Below are positions 1 through 4,889 of a stretch of DNA of 6,361 nucleotides, one piece after another. Both the position numbers and the translations under genes were made by a program. Source of the stretch: an uncultured Mycoplasmatota bacterium (GTDB lineage: Bacteria > Bacillota_I > Bacilli_A > RF39 > UBA660); contig CAMJMP010000051.1 in NCBI GenBank assembly GCA_946407055.1, positions 1 through 6,361 on the forward strand. The letters run 5' to 3'. The notes below the pieces were generated by a model that had not been told where the DNA came from, ran no database searches, and worked only from the letters and a program-made list of their open reading frames with translations. Positions within the stretch are counted from its first letter, which is position 1; each line of letters opens with the position of its first letter.

Positions 1-89
1 AAATTTTTTGATGAATAATATATTAGTATGTGTTAAATAATATACATATGAAAAAATAACATAAAAACAGTGGAAGGCGGTGCTCTAGA
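1..89 (+). promoter_or_regulatory. spoVG leader with ribosome binding site
   Basis: This short AT-rich leader precedes spoVG. The ribosome binding site AAGGCGGTG (74-82) differs from AAGGAGGTG at one base and sits 7 bases before the ATG, so it fixes the start. TTGATG at 8-13 resembles a -35 box, but the matching -10 region (about 31-39, TGTTAAATA) is poor. A sigma-H promoter, as drives spoVG in Bacillus subtilis, cannot be judged because the upstream DNA is cut off. The ribosome binding site is secure and the promoter is only a suggestion. Confidence 0.4.
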
Positions 90-392
90 ATGCAAATTAC
101 AGATGTGCGTTTAAAGAAAGTAAATTCAGGAAGCAGAATGAAAGCAGTTGCTTCAGTTACATTTGATAATGAATTCGTAGTTCATGAAATCAAAGTTATC
201 GAAAGTCAAAAAGGATTATTTATTGCTATGCCTAGCAAAAAAAGATTAAATGGTGAACATAAAGATATAGCTCACCCAATCAATCCAGAGACAAGAGAAA
301 AAATAGAAAAGGCTATATTTGAAGCATATGAAAATGCTCCAGAACCAGAAGAAACAGCAACAGCTGTTGATACTGAAGAAGTAGCAGAATAA
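90..392 (+). CDS. spoVG: SpoVG family regulatory protein
   Basis: The 100-residue protein is a full-length SpoVG. It opens with MQITDVRLKKV and carries the conserved core AVASVTFDNEFVVHEIKVIE, then LFIAMPSKK and the stretch HPINPETREKIEKAI, all typical of the family. SpoVG is a small cytosolic nucleic-acid-binding regulator. It affects septation and sporulation in Bacillus, and virulence, capsule and cell-wall genes in staphylococci and Listeria, so its presence does not prove sporulation. The last 17 or so residues are an acidic tail (EPEETATAVDTEEVAE), a region that varies between species. The ATG follows a near-consensus ribosome binding site, and a strong intrinsic terminator lies just after the stop, so the gene ends its transcript here. 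Its usual neighbours (purR, glmU) are not in the window. Confidence 0.97.
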   Translation: MQITDVRLKKVNSGSRMKAVASVTFDNEFVVHEIKVIESQKGLFIAMPSKKRLNGEHKDIAHPINPETREKIEKAIFEAYENAPEPEETATAVDTEEVAE

Positions 393-398
393 TAAATA

Positions 399-432
399 AA
401 GAACACTTTTAAAGTGTTCTTTTTTGTTTTTT
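399..432 (+). terminator. Intrinsic terminator of spoVG
   Basis: AAGAACACTTT (399-409) and AAAGTGTTCTT (411-421) are perfect inverted repeats, leaving a stem of about 8 bp with a TTTTAAA loop. A T-rich run (CTTTTTTGTTTTTT) follows on the plus strand. It begins 7 bases after the spoVG stop. Confidence 0.93.
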
Positions 433-440
433 ATACGAAA

Positions 441-470
441 GAAAAATCCCCTCTAGAAGAACTAGAGGGG
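441..470 (-). terminator. Intrinsic terminator of the small minus-strand gene
   Basis: CCCCTCTAG (448-456) and CTAGAGGGG (462-470) form a perfect 9-bp GC-rich stem with a 5-base loop. On the minus strand it is followed by ATTTTTC, as expected for a rho-independent terminator. It starts 7 bases after the TGA stop of the gene at 478-690. It faces the spoVG terminator, so the two insulate convergent transcripts. Confidence 0.9.
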
Positions 471-477
471 ACGACAC

Positions 478-690
478 TCAACATCCGAAAGGATTGCCTA
501 TTATGAGTGTCTTAATCTCATTAAACAGGGGCTTTAAAAGTCCGATTGGGCTCAAGAGACTCATGTAAACGGGGTCACCTTTGCGCTCCTGTGCGATATT
601 AGCTACTACTATATCGTGATTTTTAAAAAAGTCACATACAGTTTGGTAGTTTGACTCGCTAACTTTAATGAGTGTTTTTGCATTTTCCAT
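478..690 (-). CDS. Small protein of unknown function (70 aa)
   Basis: I do not recognise this protein. From the preferred start it has 70 residues, beginning MENAKTLIKVSES and ending in NPFGC. The N-terminal half is mixed polar (SNYQTVCDFFKNHDIVVAN). The C-terminal half contains an amphipathic or hydrophobic stretch (SPIGLLKPLFNEIKTLIIG) with no clear membrane helix or signal peptide. An in-frame ATG at 744 would add 18 residues and has a weaker site (AGGTGG at 749-754). The ATG at 690 has a perfect AAGGAGGT (699-706) 8 bases upstream, so I prefer it. It has a dedicated terminator and may have its own promoter. Codons such as CCC, CGC, CTG, CTC, GAG and AGC are common here but rare in the neighbours, and its GC is about 38% against roughly 28-30% in stretches sampled nearby. 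This suggests a different origin. It is likely a real gene. Confidence 0.7.
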   Translation of the reverse strand: MENAKTLIKVSESNYQTVCDFFKNHDIVVANIAQERKGDPVYMSLLSPIGLLKPLFNEIKTLIIGNPFGC

Positions 691-698
691 TGGAAAAT
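682..698. repeat. Perfect palindrome over the small gene's start codon
   Basis: ATTTTCCA (682-689) and TGGAAAAT (691-698) are perfect inverted repeats around one central base, which falls in the ATG at 688-690. The ribosome binding site AAGGAGGT lies directly upstream. This could be a protein-binding operator. As RNA, a tight hairpin here would have to open its centre and would cover the start codon. Which of these applies, if either, is inference. Confidence 0.5.
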
Positions 699-762
699 AC
701 CTCCTTAAAAATATATTGTGTCCATTAACTGTTAAATCTGTCATAAAACCACCTATAAATAT

Positions 763-768
763 ATTATA
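763..768 (-). promoter_or_regulatory. Possible -10 box for the small gene
   Basis: A perfect TATAAT is present on the minus strand in the gap between the operon end and the small gene. The region 17 bases upstream is T-rich (TTTTCT) and a poor -35 match, with no correctly spaced TG extension. Transcription would start near 756, leaving about 12 bases before the ATG at 744 or about 66 before the preferred ATG at 690. Readthrough from the upstream operon is the alternative. Confidence 0.35.
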
Positions 769-784
769 ACCATATTTAATTCAA

Positions 785-817
785 AAGAAAAGAAAAGTTA
801 TTAATTAACTTTTCTTT
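785..817 (-). terminator. Likely terminator of the cohesin-dockerin operon
   Basis: AAAGAAAAGTTA (reading down from 817) and TAACTTTTCTTT (800 to 789) form a perfect 12-bp but AT-rich stem with a 5-base loop, followed on the minus strand by TCTTTTG. One arm and the loop contain the last codons and TAA stop of the gene at 801-2699, so the hairpin overlaps coding sequence. The stem is weak and the T-run is interrupted, so termination may be partial. Confidence 0.55.
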
Positions 818-2699
818 GTTTTTTAGCTTTCTTTTTATTAGCTTTACTAATTTTCTTAGCTTTCTTCTTGTAATCTGCTACAACAGGAATAGCTTCAGTT
901 TCTTCTCTTATGAATGTATCAAAAGCACTATCTCCACCAAAATCAACATCATCTAAGAATTCTTGTTGTGCTTTTTTCATATCTTTCTTTTCTTTTTTAC
1001 GTTGTTCTTTTTCTAGCTTCTTTAGTTCTCTTTTTGATAATTCATTTTTAGAGATTACATTAGATCCTTTTCTAACTACTTCTCTTTCTAAAGTAATATC
1101 ATCAACTATTGTATTAGCAATAGTTTCTTCTTTTACTTCTTCAACTTCTTTTACTATTTCTTCTTTAACTGGTTTTTCTTCAATTTCTTCTTCTATATCT
1201 CCATCTAATCTCCTTGCCCATTCTTCAGTATCTTCATTTTCTATTTCAACAGGCATTGATTTAGTTTCTTCAATCGGATCATATACACCAGTTTTACCAG
1301 AAGATAATCCATCTTTATCACTTTGCTCTACAGCATTCTCCCAATGTCCTTTACGACTTGATTCAACCATTCTGAATAAGATATCATTCTTTTCTCTTAG
1401 TTTTCTATTAATAGCAAGTATTGCTACTGCTAATATTAAACAAGCAAGTGCAATAGCTGCAAATATAAATGCTGCAATTAAGAAAGTACCATCTTTCTTA
1501 TCAGTAGTAGTTTCTACTTTACCGAAACCTTCATAATACTTTAATAATGTGCCTTCTTCAGTATCATAAATATACCAATTCTTTTCACCAGTTTTAACAT
1601 TCATACCATAAACTAATAATAATTTATCATCATCGTTCTTATAGTATGCTTCTACTCTAACTTTGTCTATTTCGATATATCTACTCTTTTCAAAGCCTTC
1701 TATTTTATCCTTAGCTTCATATGGTATTAAAGATACTAATACACCAGATATTACTTTATATTCACTATATTTACCATCTTCATATAAATATAATTTAACA
1801 TTACCTTCTGCATCTTTTAAACCAACTAAAGTAACTTTAGTAGCTTCATTAACAAATACAGGTACTTCTTTTTCTTCTAAAGTAATTGTTGAAGGAGTAA
1901 ATCCATTTAGTAATTCACCAAGTTCTTCAGCTTTTCTAACCACTTTATATTCTTTATCGTCTAATTTAACAATAATTGGATCTAATTCAGCACGAGTAAC
2001 CATAATAGTATAAGTTTGTTGATTACCCTTAGGAGCAGTAACTATTAAATCAATTTTATTAACTCCTTCAGTTAGTTCTCTAACTCCTGCGCCACTTACA
2101 GTAGCAGCATCTTCAGTAGTAGCGAAATGAATCCAAATACTTTCTACTTCATTAGGAACATCTAACTTATACTCTAATACATCCTTACTGAATGCAGGTT
2201 CTATTTCATAATTATCAATATATAATCTACTTAAAGTAGCATCTGTACTAGCATTTGCATTAGCTCTAGGAGCATCTACATTTTTAGTAGCAGTATTGTT
2301 ATTAACTACTCCAGTTTGTTTTTGATTAATTGTAACTGTTGCACTACCCTTAGAAACTGCTGCATCAGTAGCATCAAACTTTAATACTTCTGCACTACCA
2401 ATACCAAATGTTGCAGTACCTGAAGCTGTAGTTTTAAATGTAAATGTTGCACTACGTCCATTTGTAATACTTCCAGCTACTACACTAGTACTTCCTTGAG
2501 GACTTACTGGACCACTATAAGTTAATTCATAACTCCAAGCATCAGCATCATCTCCATTAACAGTTGCCGTAACTGTAATAGTATCTCCTACTGTTACTGA
2601 ATTCTTACTAGGACTTACCGAAATACTAGCAGCATTAACAGTGTGACCTAACACTACAAACAATAATAAACTAAATAATAAATACTTTAATCTCTTCAT
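801..2699 (-). CDS. Membrane-anchored protein with cohesin-like and cadherin-like domains
   Basis: The protein has 632 residues. A signal peptide (1 to about 23, MKRLKYLLFSLLLFVVLG then VNA) is followed by an Ig-type domain at about 24-126. This starts ISVSPSKNSVTVGDTITV, includes WSYELTYS and ATFTFKTTASGTATFGI, and resembles cohesin modules, though at about 100 residues it is shorter than the usual 140 or so. A linker leads to a cadherin-like beta-sandwich (PF12733 type, about 148-236, with LSRLYIDNYEIEPAFSKDV and YTIMVTR). Residues 240-395 are an extracellular region I do not recognise. One transmembrane helix (405-431) leads to a 200-residue cytosolic tail with an acidic, probably coiled segment (about 476-528) and a lysine-rich end (KKKAKKISKANKKKAKK). 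There is no LPXTG signal. The start is set by AAGGAGAG, which abuts the previous gene's stop, so the genes are probably translationally coupled. Its likely role is a surface receptor for the dockerin protein encoded just upstream. The architecture is clear and the partner is inferred. Confidence 0.9.
   Translation of the reverse strand: MKRLKYLLFSLLLFVVLGHTVNAASISVSPSKNSVTVGDTITVTATVNGDDADAWSYELTYSGPVSPQGSTSVVAGSITNGRSATFTFKTTASGTATFGIGSAEVLKFDATDAAVSKGSATVTINQKQTGVVNNNTATKNVDAPRANANASTDATLSRLYIDNYEIEPAFSKDVLEYKLDVPNEVESIWIHFATTEDAATVSGAGVRELTEGVNKIDLIVTAPKGNQQTYTIMVTRAELDPIIVKLDDKEYKVVRKAEELGELLNGFTPSTITLEEKEVPVFVNEATKVTLVGLKDAEGNVKLYLYEDGKYSEYKVISGVLVSLIPYEAKDKIEGFEKSRYIEIDKVRVEAYYKNDDDKLLLVYGMNVKTGEKNWYIYDTEEGTLLKYYEGFGKVETTTDKKDGTFLIAAFIFAAIALACLILAVAILAINRKLREKNDILFRMVESSRKGHWENAVEQSDKDGLSSGKTGVYDPIEETKSMPVEIENEDTEEWARRLDGDIEEEIEEKPVKEEIVKEVEEVKEETIANTIVDDITLEREVVRKGSNVISKNELSKRELKKLEKEQRKKEKKDMKKAQQEFLDDVDFGGDSAFDTFIREETEAIPVVADYKKKAKKISKANKKKAKKQRKVN
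2322..2630 (-). other. Cohesin-like domain (residues about 24-126)
   Basis: This beta-rich module follows the signal peptide directly. The VGDTITVTATV opening, the aromatic WSYELTYS strand and the closing ATFTFKTTASGTATF strand are typical of cohesins and cohesin-like Ig modules in Firmicutes. The central part is shorter than in cellulosomal cohesins, so a plain bacterial Ig-like domain is possible. Confidence 0.55.
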
Positions 2700-2712
2700 A
2701 AAATCTCTCCTT

Positions 2713-4701
2713 CTATAAAGTTAATTTCTTTAATATATGGCTTTGAATTAATACAAAGTCTTTTAAATCAACAACACCATCATAGTTAACATCAGATGCA
2801 ATAAACTTTTCATCAGTTAATGTCATCTTCTTTAAAATATGACTTTGACATAATACGAAATCCTTTAAGTCAATTACTGCATCACCATTATTGTCTCCTC
2901 TAACAGCAATCACATAACTAACACTTTCGTTACCAGCCTTTATTGTAATTTTATCACCAGTAGCTAGGTTTCCACTAGTCTTTACTTTATTACTACTATC
3001 CATAACAGTAGCACTACCACCATTCTTAACTACTTCTGTAGTAAGAGCTTGTACTGTAGTATTAACACTTATACCATAAATAAATGTATTATTTACTTTA
3101 ACATTCATTTTACTAACTACATCACTTGGTTTAATTTGTACCTCTGTTTCATGAACTACTTTATTAACTTTAACTGTATATTCACTAAAAGATCCATCTT
3201 CAGCAGTAGCTTTAACTTTTACATTAGCTACATTATTACTAAATGTATAAGTACCAGTTCCTTCTACTGTTGTCGTAGTTTCTTCTGCTTCAGCACTAAC
3301 AACAAATGAATCATTATTAGTATCTAAGAACACTTCAGCTTGTTCTAAAACACTACCATCAAATCCATCTATCAATACGCCATCAATCTTAATATTTTTT
3401 AACTTACTATTAGTATTCTTATTAATAGGTTGAACTTGTTGTTCACCCATATTCTGATAAACAGGAATTGTAAATACTAATTCCTTATTTAAAGAATTAC
3501 TATTCTTATAAGCATTGTATGTTAATAATCCTTCGGAACTAGGTGCCCATATATTAGTCATATATTGATGTTGATACATAGTATTAGTTCTATAACTAGA
3601 TACATTAAACTTTTGATAATAAATAGAATCTTGACCTTTATCAATATAACTAACTTTTAAGAATTCTGCTCCACCCTTAATAGCTTTCTCAGGACTATTC
3701 CAAGGTCTTTGATATGTTAAATAATTAGAATTATTTAAATCAAAGAAACTAGCAGCATAACCTAAAGCATTAACAAATACTGTACTACCATAAGCATTAA
3801 TATTATAGAAGTTATAATAACCATCTAAACTATTACTATTATATGTTTTACCAGTAGTAGTTGTATAAGTACCACTAGATGGATAATAACCTACTTTATT
3901 ATTACCTTCTTGATAACTTCTAACCATTAATTGAACTACATTTAATTCTTGCTCTTGAGCAGCAACCTTAAATATGTCTATATATTGTTTTAAGTTACCA
4001 TTTCCAACTAATGCTAATAATGCAGCATCATTTTCTTCATTCTTATTATCATTTATATCAAAGAATTGAAATATTCTATTCTCAAATAAACTATTTCTTG
4101 GATCCATAAACATTTCTACTACATTACTTCTAACATAGTAATAATCGGTTTCTAATGGAGTTTCATATAACCAATAGTTTGGATTACTTGTTTGTAAACC
4201 ACACTTATTTTGTTCATTAGTAGCAGCTTCCTCCATACTAACAGTTAACACATCAGCTTTAAATACCCATTGTGGATATTTACTATGTAAGTAATATAAG
4301 TAAGGACAATAACTTTCTACAAATCCTTGACTCTTTAACATATTACAATAATCATTATATGTTTCAATACCTTCTTTATCAGTAGTTAATATTTCCGCAT
4401 TATAATTTCTTATATATTGTTTACAAGAGTAACCAATCTTACCATCCTCATAAGATATTTTATATAAAGCACATTTACCACCTATATTTACTGCATCACC
4501 TAATACAGTAACTCTCGTACCATAAACTAACTCTGTAGCTTTATTGGCACTAATACTTCCATTAGCAGAATAAACTACTAATGAATCGGCATCTATTATT
4601 CCTTCAAAAGGGAAACTATCAGCCAAAACAATACCTCTACCTAAATAAAAAGAAACGAACAACAAAAATGTAAACATCATTATCTTTACACACTTTTTCA
4701 T
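2713..4701 (-). CDS. Secreted glucosaminidase-like wall hydrolase with dockerin
   Basis: Starting at the ATG at 4701, the protein has 662 residues. A GTG 39 bases upstream is in frame, but it lies at the predicted transcription start, whereas the ATG has AAAGGAG 7 bases before it. Domains are: signal peptide (1 to about 27, cleavage after VLA); SH3-like domain (about 30-97); a catalytic region (about 115-417) like clostridial beta-N-acetylglucosaminidases of the LytB/GH73 type; cadherin-like beta-sandwich (about 432-515); a pre-dockerin beta domain (about 522-600, with GDKITIKAG); and a dockerin (603-662). Catalytic-region landmarks are PYLYYLHSKYPQW, MDPRNSLFE (199-207), VRSYQEG, YNFYNINAYG, RPWNSPEKAIKGGAEF and HQYMTNIWAPSSE. 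Glu265 in VRSYQEG is the probable catalytic acid. Enzymes of this family cut the glycan strands of peptidoglycan outside the membrane. It is the first gene of an operon with the cohesin-like partner, whose ATG lies 13 bases after its TAG stop. The domain order is secure and the exact bond cleaved is inferred. Confidence 0.92.
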   Translation of the reverse strand: MKKCVKIMMFTFLLFVSFYLGRGIVLADSFPFEGIIDADSLVVYSANGSISANKATELVYGTRVTVLGDAVNIGGKCALYKISYEDGKIGYSCKQYIRNYNAEILTTDKEGIETYNDYCNMLKSQGFVESYCPYLYYLHSKYPQWVFKADVLTVSMEEAATNEQNKCGLQTSNPNYWLYETPLETDYYYVRSNVVEMFMDPRNSLFENRIFQFFDINDNKNEENDAALLALVGNGNLKQYIDIFKVAAQEQELNVVQLMVRSYQEGNNKVGYYPSSGTYTTTTGKTYNSNSLDGYYNFYNINAYGSTVFVNALGYAASFFDLNNSNYLTYQRPWNSPEKAIKGGAEFLKVSYIDKGQDSIYYQKFNVSSYRTNTMYQHQYMTNIWAPSSEGLLTYNAYKNSNSLNKELVFTIPVYQNMGEQQVQPINKNTNSKLKNIKIDGVLIDGFDGSVLEQAEVFLDTNNDSFVVSAEAEETTTTVEGTGTYTFSNNVANVKVKATAEDGSFSEYTVKVNKVVHETEVQIKPSDVVSKMNVKVNNTFIYGISVNTTVQALTTEVVKNGGSATVMDSSNKVKTSGNLATGDKITIKAGNESVSYVIAVRGDNNGDAVIDLKDFVLCQSHILKKMTLTDEKFIASDVNYDGVVDLKDFVLIQSHILKKLTL
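2716..2895 (-). other. Type I dockerin module, two calcium-binding repeats
   Basis: Two EF-hand-like loops have acidic or Asn ligands at loop positions 1, 3, 5, 9 and 12: D603, N605, D607, D611, D614 and D637, N639, D641, D645, D648 (numbering from the ATG at 4701). Each is followed by a near-identical helix, FVLCQSHILKKMTL and FVLIQSHILKKLTL. Positions 10-11, the usual cohesin-recognition pair, are Leu-Lys in both repeats, so the module is internally symmetric. Nothing suggests loss of calcium binding. Confidence 0.95.
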
Positions 4702-4744
4702 TTTTCCACTCCTTTCTATCTTTATACGAGATATCCTCACCTTA

Positions 4745-4773
4745 ATTATACCATGCAGAGCCCCTTATAACAA
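4745..4773 (-). promoter_or_regulatory. Sigma-A-type promoter of the cohesin-dockerin operon
   Basis: On the minus strand, TTGTTA (4773-4768) and a perfect TATAAT (4750-4745) are separated by exactly 17 bases, with TGG just before the -10 giving an extended -10. Transcription should start near 4738. This leaves about 37 bases of leader to the ATG at 4701 and excludes the upstream GTG at 4740 as the start. Confidence 0.8.
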
Positions 4774-4783
4774 CGAACTCCTA

Positions 4784-4806
4784 TACACAAAAGTGTAAAT
4801 AGACAC
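4784..4806. repeat. Overlapping inverted repeats between divergent promoters
   Basis: TACAC (4784-4788) and GTGTA (4793-4797) flank AAAA, making a 14-base perfect inverted repeat. GTGT (4793-4796) also pairs with ACAC at 4803-4806. The cluster sits upstream of both the minus-strand promoter and the plus-strand promoter, where a shared regulator could bind. The arms are short, so chance is a real alternative. Confidence 0.35.
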
Positions 4807-4823
4807 CACCTTTTTTCTACTAT

Positions 4824-4852
4824 TTCTTAATATACTTGTTTTATGTTATAAT
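4824..4852 (+). promoter_or_regulatory. Promoter of the LCP gene
   Basis: A perfect TATAAT at 4847-4852 is preceded by TGT, giving an extended -10 element. A 17-base spacer leads to a weak -35 (TTCTTA, 4824-4829), as is common for extended -10 promoters. The predicted start near 4859 leaves about 31 bases of leader before the ATG at 4890. Confidence 0.72.
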
Positions 4853-4889
4853 TTAATATAGAATATGTTGACTTGAAGGGAGAAACTTT

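Noticed and set aside
478..480. Mycoplasma-type code with TGA as tryptophan
   Set aside because: Reading through this TGA would run the protein straight through the terminator hairpin. Tryptophans in the frames checked are TGG, so the standard bacterial code fits.
910..1536. Plus-strand open frame of 208 codons inside the cohesin-like gene
   Set aside because: It is a Ser/Phe-rich antisense shadow of the charged tail and membrane region, with no signs of a real gene of its own.
1663..2013. Plus-strand open frame of 116 codons
   Set aside because: Antisense to the extracellular region of the cohesin-like protein, with low-complexity Ser/Thr/Leu composition and no recognisable domain.
801..2699. 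Sortase-anchored surface protein
   Set aside because: There is no LPXTG-like motif. The single helix is followed by a 200-residue tail, which fits a membrane protein instead.
3049..3309. Plus-strand open frame of 86 codons
   Set aside because: Antisense to the beta-sandwich part of the hydrolase; Ile/Asn/Phe/Cys-rich composition is typical of a shadow frame.
801..4701. Classical plant-fibre cellulosome
   Set aside because: No cellulase, carbohydrate-binding module or multi-cohesin scaffold is visible. The only enzyme with the dockerin looks like a peptidoglycan glucosaminidase.
4741..4889. Riboswitch or small RNA in the divergent intergenic region
   Set aside because: The region is fully explained by two promoters, short leaders and ribosome binding sites. 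The leaders (about 30-40 bases) are too short for a known riboswitch.
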